Source: an uncultured Lachnospiraceae bacterium | GTDB lineage: Bacteria > Bacillota > Clostridia > Lachnospirales > Lachnospiraceae | NCBI GenBank assembly: GCA_902779305.1 | Contig: CACZBD010000003.1 | Coordinates: 62,001-126,000, forward strand | Direction of reading: 5' to 3' | Length of the DNA stretch: 64,000 nucleotides | Shown here: piece by piece, positions 32,727 to 42,346 of the stretch | Layout: every line of letters starts with the position of its first letter | How positions within the stretch are numbered: position 1 is the stretch's first letter | The notes under the pieces: model-generated | What the model was told of the DNA's origin: nothing | What the model saw: the letters and a program-made list of their open reading frames with translations, nothing else | Databases searched by the model: none | Program-made: the position numbers and the translations under genes

Positions 32727-35700
32727 TTATTGAAATATCATGGTGAATTTCTCCGTGCGTATTGCCGTTGTGGTATCGGGAACCTCAGCACCGTCTCCCT
32801 TCACGAGCAGGTATTCGATATAGCCCGATACGCCTGCCGGATAATCGGCCGGATTAAAATCCGTTCCGTCTTTCTGGGTGAGTTCGATCTTTTGACCGTC
32901 AGCGGATATTTGAGCGTCAAAGATCTCCGTGACCGGCACGACCACGCCCTTGTCATTGCAGTTATAGAGATTAAAGTCTGAAATGGCCGCAAAATCACTC
33001 TTTTTAAACGAGATCTGACCACTCCATTTTTCATCGTTCCGGGTCATTTTTACTTTGGGATCGATCTTGGCCGCGGGCGCTTTTCCCTTCTTGACTTTGA
33101 CCGAAAATGCAATAGGCGCAGTCCGGTAAGTCACGGTCTTCTCTACAAATCCGCCACCGTTGAATGCCGGTATAAAGCGAATATCGGTCGTGACCAGCGC
33201 AGCATAATATGTATACGTTCCTGCCGGAATATCCGGGATCGGACCGGAGGGGATCGTCAATTCAAACGAGCCGTCATCGCCCTGGGCATTCGCTTCAGAC
33301 GATATCCTGTTGTTGTTCAGCCAGACCAGGATCCTCTGGTAGTTGATCTTGTCCGCATCCTTTTTGAGTTTGTAGATCTGTTCGCTTTCACTGAACAGGA
33401 TGCGGTCCGATTTGGTAGTATTTCCATAATACTGTGCGGCGTACTTATCTTCACCCGTTTCCGTCTTAGCCTTGAGAGTGCCGGCGATATTGTTAGTATT
33501 TGCGTACAGATCGTCAAGCGGCTCGATCTCCAGTTTCTGATCCGTCCAGTCACTGCATACTTTCACGGTCGTCTTGCCATATTGGATCAAAACCGGATCC
33601 GTTGCCGGCTTGATCGCAAACATTCTGGTCCCATACGCATCCGCCTGCTCTTTTATGATCTTTCCGCCTGTAACTTTGACCTTGGTCTTATCTATGATGG
33701 AGCGGTCCGTACGGTGCATGATGAACGTAAAGCCGGTGGCTGTCTTCCCGCTGAAGGTGATGACGGGATTTCCGTTTTCGGTAGTCTCCACACCGTCCCG
33801 CAGGACTTCTTTGGTGAATGTCTCGACCCTGCAGTCGTATGCCGGTGTCGTTTCGGCCACGGTAAAGGTCATTGTATATTTCGTTTTGGCAGGGTCCTTA
33901 CCCGTTGCCGTGACCGTATAGGTTCCGCTCTTTGGCGGGGATGTGAACCTGCCCGTATCCGGATCGATCGTTAAGCCCTTCGGCGTAACCTTATAAGTAA
34001 AGTTATCTGCCGCCATCCTGAAAGCATTGCAGTCCGAAACAGCAACATATCCCGATGTGCCATCCACCACTGAAGAGAATGTGGCAATATCATTCGGCTG
34101 CACAGCATCGGTATTATCAATGCGTTCACCGTCCGTGTCATACAGGCAGATGCTTCCGGCATCGTCCAGATTTTTGCCTGTTACGACAAATGTTCTGCTG
34201 GTCGATACCGTATTTCCATCAAAATCATCCGCCGTTGCTCTGATCGTGACCGTCCTGTATTGCTTGCCCCAGTTATCATTGGGCGTATATGCCTTATCTA
34301 CCGTAACGGTTCCGTTCTTGACGCTGACATAACCCCTGACTTCGTTGTACTCGCCTGTTTCAAGGCTCCATTTTACCTTCGTGGAAGCAGGCTTTGTATT
34401 TCCGGTAAAATGCACCGTGAATTTCAGCGTTCCCACCTTGCCTTCCGGTTTGAACAGATACAGATCCTCTCCTTCATGTTCACTGTCATACGGCGTCAGA
34501 TACATGCCCACGATCGGCTGTTTGACCGTAAGCGCAACAGTTGCCGGTGTGCAGACGGTGTTTGCCGGGAGCTTCGGTTTCACAACAAGCGTTGCCTTGC
34601 CGACGGGAATGTTCGCTGTGTTGGGAAGATACAGGGAAATGCCGTCAGCGCCTGCTTTCACGCTGACACCGTTTACTTTATAGCCGTTTGCGTCCTCTAC
34701 ATAGGAGCCTTGCTCATCGATCTGCGTGTAAGATGTACCTGCGGAGAATTTGGCCACACCCACGAACACATCTTTTTCGCCCCTGAAGAAAGTCGTCGTC
34801 TTCTTCGTGACGCTCATCTTCACCTCATAGGCGACATTCCTGGTCTTCTGTTTTTTCAGTGTCTTTTCCTTACCCCTGAGCAGAAGATTCTCCGGTCCTC
34901 CGTCGGCCGGTCCGGTACCGAACTGCACAAGTTTTACGGTGATATCATAACTCTGCGCATGACCTTCGCCGGGAAGCGCCTCGATGGTAGCCGGTGTGCT
35001 GTCGTCCGGTTCAAGCGGATCATAGGCCGGATTGTCTTTTTTCGTCAGCGGGAGCCGGACGGCATCTGCGCTTACACTGTCCGCTCTTACATAGAACGGC
35101 TCTACCGCTTCAACCATGGGCTCTGTGATCATCTCGTTCTGCGAAGGCGCAGCGCTTACCTCATAGAAGAGGTTTTTGGCTGACAGGCCTTTGGGAAGGC
35201 TGAGTGAAAGCATCATATCCACATCCGATACGTTCTTCACCGTTACAGCCGGCGCATTCAGTTTCACTTCCGTCGGGACCACTCTTATGCTCAAAAGATC
35301 CTTGTTATAGTCTTTCTCATACAGGACCATGTCAAACGGTTCCGTCGGCAGATATGTATGATCGGAAGTTTCCTCGAATGTATTCACAGTGAGTTTCATC
35401 GTATCCGGGTCAAATACAGCACCCGCATGAACATCCTCACCAAAAGGACGGACGGCAAGACTGCCCGGATTGGTGCCTTTGTTCAGTTTCACGGTATACG
35501 CTGCGCTCGTGCCGCTTGGCTGTAACAGTTCACCGTCTTTGACACCGCTCACCGTTGCCGAAGTCAGAGGCGGCGTGAAAGAAATGGAAAACGTGCCCGT
35601 AACGGTCTTTCCGCCGGTGCTCACTGCTTCGACGTTGAATTTGAAGGTCTTGGAATAATCCCTGATCTTATTCCGTTTCAGGACCAGATACCCGTTATCA

Positions 35701-38105
35701 TAACCGACAAAGCCGTCCATGGCTGCATTCTGCGGTTCGAAAGTGGCGGAAATGATCCTTCTGAAGTTGTATTCTTCAAACATTTCTATATATGCATCTT
35801 TGTTGAAGTGTTCATATATGACGCCATCGGGATAGCGCGGGCCGAACTGCGGATATTCGTTACCCATATAACCGAAAGCGAAACCTACTTCTTTGGCTGT
35901 CTCAAATGCGACTCTCACATAACCGTATCCATCGCACATGGCCGCAGTTGTGGTCACGATCCCTTTGGATGCATCGACTTCCTTCCCGTTTACCGTTGCT
36001 TTTCCCGTAAGTTTGAAATAGTCTCTTGCGGCTCCTTTGATCGTTAAAGTCGCAAACGGATCGTCGATCGTATATGTATCCGTCGGACCCGGAAGGGCTT
36101 TCCCGTTACATTTCACTTCCACGCCCCCGATATTCACGCAGGTAGTGGAATCCGATACGATAAAAAGTTTACGCTGTTTTTCAATCGGCACGATCGAAAG
36201 CGTCTTGCCCGCAAGAAGAGCGGCATTGCCTTTCATGTTGTAGAGCAGACCATTCTTTTTCTTATTAAGGAGCGCCTCCGGAAGCCTGATATTCGTCGGT
36301 TCCGCCTGACCGCCTTCGTTCAGCAAAAGCACACCTCCCGCTGTCAGGATATAATTGCCCTTCGTTTCGATCGAATAGTCAAACGATGTGATGTTTTTCG
36401 GGACTGTTACAACGCCCGTCTTCTGATCGTAATTTACGCCCCGGGTCGATGTGGAGAATGTGCAGTTCTGGGCATCCACTGTAAAAGTCACATCCGCATC
36501 GGATGCCTGCGCCTCGGTTTCAACAAAAAGTTCAAGGTCTTTCCTCACCAGACTGCCGGGAATCCGGTATGCGGTATACTCCTTTGCCTCATCCGCCGTT
36601 CCCTCGATCTTGGCACTGACCTTTGTAGCAAGCGCAACCAGTTCCTCTTCATCCGCATACACCTTTTTCACTTCGGTGCACGCATCCGGGATCACGACGA
36701 TCGTTGCATCCCTGTCATATAAGAGGGGATTGCCCGTATTGCCTTCATAGAGCTTGCTCAATAAGCCGTTTCCGTTACTCTCTTTATACAGATAAAAATC
36801 AGCCGCCTGCGCTTTTGCCGGCCTTAAATTATACTGTTTGGGTCTCAGCAGGAACGTCGGAGACAGGCTGTTGCCATACATCTCAGCCTGTATCACACGC
36901 GTTTTCGGAAATGTAAATGAGTATCCGTCCATCAGTGTCGGCGCCGATTCGTCAACCAGTAAGACATCGTAAGCATTGATATCTACCGTTTCGTCTTTTC
37001 CGGAGATCGTGATCGTGATCTCCTCACTGTCCGAGATCGGTTTGGGCTGGTCGTCTTCAGTGTATCGGACACCCGTATATGTAAACTTGTAGTTATTCTG
37101 GTTGAAATTTTCAAGCTGTGAGGACCATGAATACACGCTAACGCTTGGGTTCACGGTCTGCGGGGTTACAACATAAATGTCAACAGACCTGTCTACGGCT
37201 TTGAGCGTGTAAACGCCGTCTTCACCCGGGGTGAGCATGTTTCCTTCTCTTACACAGTCTTTGTAAACGCCAAGAACCTTATACCCGTTCTTAGGCTCTA
37301 TCTTAAAGGAAAAGTCTTCGCCTTCCGTCACTTTGTTAACTCTTTCAAGAGCAGTTCCGTTGGAGCTGGCAGTATAGCAGTAATCCCAGTAACGTGCGAA
37401 CGAAATCTCATGCTTTGTTGCTTCCGTCGTATAAACAAAAACGTGGACATCTCCTACTACGGCCTTGCCTTCCGGCAGTGTAAAGGTATAGATCCCGTCT
37501 TGATCCGGTCCGCTTACGCTAAATTCCCGTCTTTCCATTTCTGCACCCGCAGCTGCTATATCTGCGGATACCGAAGTGATCACATAAGGGTCTACAGGCA
37601 GGATCTTAAGCCTGAAGGTGTCTACCGGCTCCCCGTCTTCCCCTTCTTTCAGGAAATAATGGTATTCCTTTTCCTCCTGGCCCTCCGGCGTACGGTCTAC
37701 GAAAACGATATTACCGTCTTCGCAAACGGAAAACGTAAACTTATCCGGTTCGGCGTTCAGCATTACTTCCCTGTCGCTGTGCTCTTCTTCACCGAGCAGT
37801 TCCGGATCCGGGTCAGCTTCTTCCGGTACTTCTGCAGCTTCCGGTTCTGTAATATCATCTGTCTGCTCCGGTTCAGCTTCTTCCGGTGCTTCTGCAGTTT
37901 CCGGTTCTGTTTCTATGGCAGCATACTCTGCCGCTTCCGTTTCTTTGGCAGCATACATTGTCTCTGCTGCTTCTGCCGGTTCATTTACGACCGCTTCCGG
38001 TACGGATGTGTCGGCAAATACATATGACGGCAGTCCCGTCATGATCATCGCCGCCGCAAGCATACCGGTAAGCAGCCTTCTTGCGATCATTGCTGTGTGC
38101 TTCAT
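32727..38105 (-). CDS. Giant secreted multi-domain protein (1792 aa), paralogue of the 42347-47521 product
   Basis: Signal peptide at 1-32 (MLAAAMIMTGLPSYVFADTS). Residues about 33-120 are a Glu/Ala/Pro-rich spacer. The rest is a long series of beta-rich, Ig-like modules with GTYTVTATG and VSVKAGADGISLYLP type strands. The segment encoded by about 34740-35290 (KTRNVAYEVKMSVTKK, VGVAKFSAGTSY, SDVDMMLSLSLPKG) matches the second giant protein, so the two are paralogues. No LPxTG, SLH or choline-binding anchor is visible; the C-terminus simply ends in a beta strand. Probably released or held non-covalently. Function unknown; adhesin or surface-layer-like roles are guesses. GGAGGG RBS; a TATAAT at 38148-38153. 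Confidence 0.8.
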   Translation of the reverse strand: MKHTAMIARRLLTGMLAAAMIMTGLPSYVFADTSVPEAVVNEPAEAAETMYAAKETEAAEYAAIETEPETAEAPEEAEPEQTDDITEPEAAEVPEEADPDPELLGEEEHSDREVMLNAEPDKFTFSVCEDGNIVFVDRTPEGQEEKEYHYFLKEGEDGEPVDTFRLKILPVDPYVITSVSADIAAAGAEMERREFSVSGPDQDGIYTFTLPEGKAVVGDVHVFVYTTEATKHEISFARYWDYCYTASSNGTALERVNKVTEGEDFSFKIEPKNGYKVLGVYKDCVREGNMLTPGEDGVYTLKAVDRSVDIYVVTPQTVNPSVSVYSWSSQLENFNQNNYKFTYTGVRYTEDDQPKPISDSEEITITISGKDETVDINAYDVLLVDESAPTLMDGYSFTFPKTRVIQAEMYGNSLSPTFLLRPKQYNLRPAKAQAADFYLYKESNGNGLLSKLYEGNTGNPLLYDRDATIVVIPDACTEVKKVYADEEELVALATKVSAKIEGTADEAKEYTAYRIPGSLVRKDLELFVETEAQASDADVTFTVDAQNCTFSTSTRGVNYDQKTGVVTVPKNITSFDYSIETKGNYILTAGGVLLLNEGGQAEPTNIRLPEALLNKKKNGLLYNMKGNAALLAGKTLSIVPIEKQRKLFIVSDSTTCVNIGGVEVKCNGKALPGPTDTYTIDDPFATLTIKGAARDYFKLTGKATVNGKEVDASKGIVTTTAAMCDGYGYVRVAFETAKEVGFAFGYMGNEYPQFGPRYPDGVIYEHFNKDAYIEMFEEYNFRRIISATFEPQNAAMDGFVGYDNGYLVLKRNKIRDYSKTFKFNVEAVSTGGKTVTGTFSISFTPPLTSATVSGVKDGELLQPSGTSAAYTVKLNKGTNPGSLAVRPFGEDVHAGAVFDPDTMKLTVNTFEETSDHTYLPTEPFDMVLYEKDYNKDLLSIRVVPTEVKLNAPAVTVKNVSDVDMMLSLSLPKGLSAKNLFYEVSAAPSQNEMITEPMVEAVEPFYVRADSVSADAVRLPLTKKDNPAYDPLEPDDSTPATIEALPGEGHAQSYDITVKLVQFGTGPADGGPENLLLRGKEKTLKKQKTRNVAYEVKMSVTKKTTTFFRGEKDVFVGVAKFSAGTSYTQIDEQGSYVEDANGYKVNGVSVKAGADGISLYLPNTANIPVGKATLVVKPKLPANTVCTPATVALTVKQPIVGMYLTPYDSEHEGEDLYLFKPEGKVGTLKFTVHFTGNTKPASTKVKWSLETGEYNEVRGYVSVKNGTVTVDKAYTPNDNWGKQYRTVTIRATADDFDGNTVSTSRTFVVTGKNLDDAGSICLYDTDGERIDNTDAVQPNDIATFSSVVDGTSGYVAVSDCNAFRMAADNFTYKVTPKGLTIDPDTGRFTSPPKSGTYTVTATGKDPAKTKYTMTFTVAETTPAYDCRVETFTKEVLRDGVETTENGNPVITFSGKTATGFTFIMHRTDRSIIDKTKVKVTGGKIIKEQADAYGTRMFAIKPATDPVLIQYGKTTVKVCSDWTDQKLEIEPLDDLYANTNNIAGTLKAKTETGEDKYAAQYYGNTTKSDRILFSESEQIYKLKKDADKINYQRILVWLNNNRISSEANAQGDDGSFELTIPSGPIPDIPAGTYTYYAALVTTDIRFIPAFNGGGFVEKTVTYRTAPIAFSVKVKKGKAPAAKIDPKVKMTRNDEKWSGQISFKKSDFAAISDFNLYNCNDKGVVVPVTEIFDAQISADGQKIELTQKDGTDFNPADYPAGVSGYIEYLLVKGDGAEVPDTTTAIRTEKFTMIFQ

Positions 38106-38226
38106 AATCCTGCCCTCCTAACATATCCGTCATTTTGTGACAAGATTATTATATTCGTTTTTTCCCGAAAAAGCACCATTTTATCGCGATTTTTCTCTGT
38201 CATTTATCAGTCCTTACATGACAGTT

Positions 38227-38472
38227 TCATCCCTCTGTTTTATCTTCCGTTTCCTCTTCTGTTGCATCGGGATCGTACTCAAGGATGTCGCCCGGCTGGC
38301 AGGACAATACCCTGCAGATCGCTTCGAGTGTCGAGAAGCGGATCGCGCTGATCTTGCCCGTTTTGATCTTGGAAAGGTTCACATTCGTGACGCCTACTTT
38401 CTCCGACAGTTCGTTCAGACTGATCTTCCTATCCGCCATGACGCGGTCCAGTCTTAATATGATCTTACCCAT
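38227..38472 (-). CDS. Small XRE-family helix-turn-helix regulator
   Basis: An 81-aa Cro/CI-type regulator. The helix-turn-helix is SLNELSEKVGVTNVNLSKIK, followed by the YozG-type ending LEAICRVLSCQPGDILEY and an acidic tail. RBS TAGGAGG. It is 8 bases after the DUF2975 gene; this pairing is common in Firmicutes. It may repress its own operon through the inverted repeat at 39155-39185. Confidence 0.92.
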   Translation of the reverse strand: MGKIILRLDRVMADRKISLNELSEKVGVTNVNLSKIKTGKISAIRFSTLEAICRVLSCQPGDILEYDPDATEEETEDKTEG

Positions 38473-38480
38473 AGCGCCTC

Positions 38481-39035
38481 CTATAATGTCTCGTCATCCT
38501 GCTTCTGCAGTTCCATACCATAACCGAAAATACAGTATGCGCACCACATTGCCAACGCAACGATCGCCGCGATCCCCACGGACTCCATGGCTGCAAGGAC
38601 CGTGACCAGGATCCCCGCCACTTTCAGGCGTTTCCGGATCTCTTCCGTAAACGGCGTGTCGCTGTCCCTGATCTCCAGAAACATGTTACGGATGATGAGC
38701 AGGATCACCATGGTCCCGGCCATCATGACGGAGGCGAAGAAGCACTTGAGCGCCGATGCGGCCGGCACATCCTTCACGGGAAGATCTTCCAGAAATTCCG
38801 GTCCATCATCGATGTAAAGATCGATCGCCTCTTCCGCATTCTGCCCCGGCAGATATACTTTCAGTTTTCCGTTTTCATAGATCGGTGCGTTTCCGATGCC
38901 TTTGCCGACCAGGCAGAAGATCCCCCCGGTAAACGCGATGATCGCGCCGACCAAAGCAACGATCCTTAAGACATTGAGTACCGTGGCTGCTACGCCTGCT
39001 GATTTTTTAATTGCCCGGATCTTTGAGTTTTCCAT
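38481..39035 (-). CDS. DUF2975-family membrane protein
   Basis: A 184-aa protein with about four membrane segments (near 15-45, 95-120, 130-155 and 158-172) and an extracellular loop (ENGKLKVYLPGQ). Size, topology and linkage to a small XRE regulator fit the DUF2975 family, whose function is unknown. The ATG at 39035 follows GAGAGAG; the frame extends to 39104 without support. The transcript has a long, about 115-base leader that starts in an operator. Confidence 0.82.
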   Translation of the reverse strand: MENSKIRAIKKSAGVAATVLNVLRIVALVGAIIAFTGGIFCLVGKGIGNAPIYENGKLKVYLPGQNAEEAIDLYIDDGPEFLEDLPVKDVPAASALKCFFASVMMAGTMVILLIIRNMFLEIRDSDTPFTEEIRKRLKVAGILVTVLAAMESVGIAAIVALAMWCAYCIFGYGMELQKQDDETL

Positions 39036-39154
39036 TGTTCTCTCTCGCTTTCTTTTTGTTCTGCTTTTTTCTCTGATCTGTGACAGGGAATACCCCCTCC
39101 ACAACCTACTGATGCCGGATAGGGTTCTCCTGCCAAATGATCATAAACGCAAAA

Positions 39155-39211
39155 AAGGATTTATCGATTATCGATAAATCCTTTATACTACGCCCCTTTA
39201 CGTTTGTCAAT
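39155..39211 (-). promoter_or_regulatory. Strong promoter overlapped by a 31-bp palindromic operator (DUF2975-XRE operon)
   Basis: Minus strand TTGACA (39206-39211), exactly 17 bases, TATAAA (39183-39188). A perfect inverted repeat of 14-base arms with a 3-base centre (39155-39185, core TTATCGA/TCGATAA) covers the end of the -10 and the start site. The position fits repressor binding, most simply by the XRE protein of the same operon. The same hairpin has T residues after it and could also weakly terminate transcription from the gene ending at 39235. Confidence 0.75.
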
Positions 39212-39234
39212 AAGTTTTTAATGTTTTTCGATAA

Positions 39235-40638
39235 TTATATCTGCGACTCCTTCTTCCGGAATCTCGAAAAGAATCCCTGCTTTTCTTCCACGGGCTGCAT
39301 ATCCTTTAACATCTGTTTATAAGCCGCCAGGTCCGTAAAGCCGGTATACTCGCGGATCTCCTGATAGCGGTAGAAATACTCCTTGCTGAAGACCAGATGG
39401 AACTGCCTCGGGATCCTCTTAAGCGGCTTTGTGATGCAGTCTTCGTCCCCTGCGATCGTAAAGATCTCATGGTAGAACAGAAACTGGTTGGAGAAGATCT
39501 TCTGCCCGTCTTCCAAACGGATGGGAACCCTTAGGCATTCTCTCTTTGTAAGCTGCGGCTTGATCAGTTCCTGTTCTCTCCCCTTTGACACCAGCCACCA
39601 GCGATCCCATTTCCGCATTTTGGGGATGCCCGGGATCTTCTTTAAGACAAACACCGGGATCACCAGATCCGGCTCCGTTTCCGCAAAAAGCGCTCTGAGC
39701 TTGCGCGGCACCTTTTTTGCTCTTAACGGGATCTGCCTGTCATATCCGCCGAAGATCTTCTTAAAGAGCGGTGTCGCATAAATGCTTTCTATATAGCGGC
39801 AGGCAATATAGGCGGTCCGGAACAGGAGGATGGCCGCGATCAGTACCACGACGAAGAAAAACGCGAACAGTCCCGGTAAAAAGATCGCGATCAGAAGCAT
39901 AAAAACGACCAGCAAAAACTTTGCGATCACAGACAGCGCCGATGAAAACGGTACAATGGAATTGACCGGCACCATCATGATGTCCACAAGCGAAAACAGA
40001 TACCGGACAAGGTAGTAAACAACAAGACAGATGGCCAGTGCCACGATGCATGCAATGACCGTTGCGCTCACGCCCCAGAAGCCCATGCCGGATCCGCTCT
40101 CCGATGCGGAAGCCATGAGCATCCGCTTTCCGGTAAGAAGCGCCACGGGATCGCTCCCTTTGCCAAACCGCGCGCCGGTGACCATCTGGGAAACCACGAC
40201 AACGCCCAATAAGACCCCGTTGTATTTTTTCAGTTTGCTCTCGATCGCAACCCCGATGGCATTCGTCTCACCGAATGATTTTAAGACCAATGGTGTTCCA
40301 AACCAAAGGATCATGACGATGCAGACGATCAGGCTGTCAAAGATCCCGAATGAAAATCCCCAGCGGTTTTGCAGCCAGGTGATCCCGGTATGCGTGCCGA
40401 TCTTGGAAACGATGGATGCCACGGCGATGATGATCATCGTCCAGGCCGTATCGATCCCGCTGAAATATCCCTCGCCGATGATCGTGACTAAGGATGCCGC
40501 AAAGCTCCCGCCAAGAAGCGTTGCCGTCTGCTTCGCTTCCTCCTCTGCAAACACGGGCATCACTCCCAACAGGTTCAGTGCCAGAAAAGTCAGCACAAAC
40601 ACCGACAGGGTGATGAAATACCGTTTTCCTTTGTTCAT
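39235..40638 (-). CDS. Membrane protein of unknown function with C-terminal cytoplasmic domain
   Basis: A 467-aa protein. A signal-like first hydrophobic segment ends at VFAEEE, then about five to seven membrane spans up to residue 295 (for example TAWTMIIIAVASIVSKIG and a strongly hydrophobic FAFFFVVVLIAAILLF). The C-terminal 170 residues are basic and soluble (RAKKVPRKLRALF, KKIPGIPKMRKWDRWWLVSK). I do not recognise the family. It overlaps the radical SAM gene by 4 bases. AAGGAGG RBS. Confidence 0.75.
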   Translation of the reverse strand: MNKGKRYFITLSVFVLTFLALNLLGVMPVFAEEEAKQTATLLGGSFAASLVTIIGEGYFSGIDTAWTMIIIAVASIVSKIGTHTGITWLQNRWGFSFGIFDSLIVCIVMILWFGTPLVLKSFGETNAIGVAIESKLKKYNGVLLGVVVVSQMVTGARFGKGSDPVALLTGKRMLMASASESGSGMGFWGVSATVIACIVALAICLVVYYLVRYLFSLVDIMMVPVNSIVPFSSALSVIAKFLLVVFMLLIAIFLPGLFAFFFVVVLIAAILLFRTAYIACRYIESIYATPLFKKIFGGYDRQIPLRAKKVPRKLRALFAETEPDLVIPVFVLKKIPGIPKMRKWDRWWLVSKGREQELIKPQLTKRECLRVPIRLEDGQKIFSNQFLFYHEIFTIAGDEDCITKPLKRIPRQFHLVFSKEYFYRYQEIREYTGFTDLAAYKQMLKDMQPVEEKQGFFSRFRKKESQI

Positions 40639-41504
40639 GACAAAACCTCCTTTTCGATCCGGTTCCTGACATGCTTTTTATCAGCGCTCCAAAGCGGTGC
40701 CACCAGAAGCCGCTTGTCCCCGTCACCGGTCAGCCTGTGAACGACAACATTGTCCGGGATCACACGGATACAGGCTTTTAATATTTCAAGATATTCATCC
40801 TCCGAAAGCACGCGTACGCGTCCGGCCCTGTATTCTTTTTCCAGGTCCGTGTCCTTAAGGATGTGAAGCAGCTGCAGTTTGATCCCTGTCGCGCCGCTGT
40901 TACATACATACTTTACGGTCTGAACCATATCCGAAACCGTCTCGCCCGGAAGCCCCAGAATGACATGCGTGATCACTTCCATGCCACGCTCTCTCAATGC
41001 TTTTACAGCCGCATCATACACCGGAAGATCGTATCCCCTTCGGATATATTCTGCCGTCCTCTTATGGATCGTCTGCAGCCCCAGCTCGACCCAGACCGGT
41101 TTGATCTTTTGACATTCGGTTAAGACCGATAAGACCTCATCTGACAGACAGTCGGGCCTAGTTGCGATCGAAAGCGCTACGATCTCATCGGGAGCGATCG
41201 CTTCCATGTAGAGTTCCCGGAGTCTTTCAGGCGGCGCATACGTTCCGGTATATGCCTGAAAATAGGCGATATACTTTCCGTTTCGGATCTTGTTCTTAAC
41301 CAGCTGCTTGCCGTCTTCGATCTGCTGCGTGATGCTCTTTGCAGGATCCGAAGCGAACTCACCGCTCCCTCCCGCCGAGCAGAAAATACAGCCACGGCCG
41401 GAAAGTGTCCCGTCCCGGTTCGGGCAGGTAAAGCCGCCGTTCAGCGCGATCTTATATACTTTGCAGCCAAATGTTTCCTGCAGATGATCATTAAGTGTCT
41501 TCAT
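40635..41504 (-). CDS. Radical SAM protein, TIGR01212 (YtqA) family
   Basis: A 289-aa radical SAM protein. The cluster motif has the long-spaced form of this family: Cys at CPNRDG, then GRGCIFCSAGGSGEF. Further marks are AYFQAYTGTYAPPERLRELY, SIATRPDCLSD and ELGLQTIHKRT. The reaction is not established in what I can recall for this family. The start codon lacks a clear RBS, suggesting coupling to the VanX-like gene that ends 21 bases upstream. Confidence 0.92.
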   Translation of the reverse strand: MKTLNDHLQETFGCKVYKIALNGGFTCPNRDGTLSGRGCIFCSAGGSGEFASDPAKSITQQIEDGKQLVKNKIRNGKYIAYFQAYTGTYAPPERLRELYMEAIAPDEIVALSIATRPDCLSDEVLSVLTECQKIKPVWVELGLQTIHKRTAEYIRRGYDLPVYDAAVKALRERGMEVITHVILGLPGETVSDMVQTVKYVCNSGATGIKLQLLHILKDTDLEKEYRAGRVRVLSEDEYLEILKACIRVIPDNVVVHRLTGDGDKRLLVAPLWSADKKHVRNRIEKEVLS

Positions 41505-41525
41505 TTTTCAGATCGATTTCGTGCG

Positions 41526-42191
41526 TCAGCGGCCGACCACGGATGCCGATACGGGAAAATCAAAATAGATGTCCGGATACGGCTCGCCAGCAAGCGTAAA
41601 ATGCCACCACTCACAGTCAATGGTCGTAAAGCCGTTTCTGACCATTGCTTTCTGCAGCAGCATCCGGTTGTTGTACTGCTCGTCCGTAATGCCTCTATAG
41701 TCCGGATGCGACTCTTGACCGAACCAGTCAAAAGGACTGCCCATGTCCAGTTCCCTGCCGCTTTTCATATCCAAAAGTGTCAGATCGACCGTGCTGCCCC
41801 TGCTGTGGCTTGATCTGCTCGCGATATATCCCTGTATGAACAGTTCCTGCTTTTCCAGTTCCGGGTAAAAGAACGGCTTCATGCTCAGATCCAGATCCTC
41901 AATCCCCCAGAGCACAAAATGCTTCACGGCGCGCACCGGCCGGTACGCATCAAAGATCTTGAGCCGGTATCCGGCCGCATTCATCTCGTTGCTGACGGAC
42001 TTTAAGGCGCGGGCCGCCTCCTTCGTTAAGATCGCTACGGGTTCTTCGTATCCGTCCACCCGCTTTCCGACAAAATTATAAGTGGAAAAATAACGGATCT
42101 CCTGCACGATGTCCGGCACAAAGTCCGACAGCAGCACAAAGCCTGATGCATCCATAATCACTTTTTCTTTATAGTCGGTCTCCACTTGCAT
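41526..42191 (-). CDS. VanX-like D-alanyl-D-alanine dipeptidase (M15 family)
   Basis: A 221-aa metallopeptidase. Zinc ligands His129 and Asp136 (SSHSRGSTVDL), His197 with catalytic Glu194 (EWWHF), and Arg84 in DAYRPVR match VanX/DdpX enzymes, which cut D-Ala-D-Ala. No signal peptide, so it is cytoplasmic. There is no vanH, vanA ligase or vanRS here, so it more likely recycles cell-wall dipeptide than gives glycopeptide resistance. ATG at 42191 chosen with AGG 6 bases upstream; the longer frame runs through the promoter. First gene of a three-gene operon. Confidence 0.9.
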   Translation of the reverse strand: MQVETDYKEKVIMDASGFVLLSDFVPDIVQEIRYFSTYNFVGKRVDGYEEPVAILTKEAARALKSVSNEMNAAGYRLKIFDAYRPVRAVKHFVLWGIEDLDLSMKPFFYPELEKQELFIQGYIASRSSHSRGSTVDLTLLDMKSGRELDMGSPFDWFGQESHPDYRGITDEQYNNRMLLQKAMVRNGFTTIDCEWWHFTLAGEPYPDIYFDFPVSASVVGR

Positions 42192-42218
42192 CGGTACCTG
42201 TTTCTCCCTTTTTGTTCT

Positions 42219-42251
42219 ATTATAGCATACTTTCCCGGTATACTTTCCCGG
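42219..42251 (-). promoter_or_regulatory. Extended -10 promoter with tandem 12-bp direct repeat (VanX-like operon)
   Basis: Minus strand TGCTATAAT (extended -10, 42219-42227). Immediately upstream, CCGGGAAAGTAT is repeated with one base between copies (42227-42238 and 42240-42251), covering the -35 position. It may be an activator or repressor site. Confidence 0.6.
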
Positions 42252-42278
42252 CATGTTTTTCCGCATCCCAAAAAATAA

Positions 42279-42302
42279 GAAGCGCCGCTTTTGCGGCGCT
42301 TC
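42279..42302 (-). terminator. Terminator of the second giant surface protein gene
   Basis: GAAGCGCCGC/GCGGCGCTTC stem with a TTTT loop, followed on the minus strand by TTATTTTTT, 45 bases after the stop codon at 42347. Confidence 0.92.
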
Positions 42303-42346
42303 CGTTCATTCATTGTCTGTTACATGACCATAGCATCTGCTCCGGC

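Noticed and set aside
41526-42191. VanX-like gene considered as a glycopeptide resistance determinant
   Set aside because: No vanH, vanA/B ligase or vanRS genes are adjacent; a dipeptidase alone does not give resistance.
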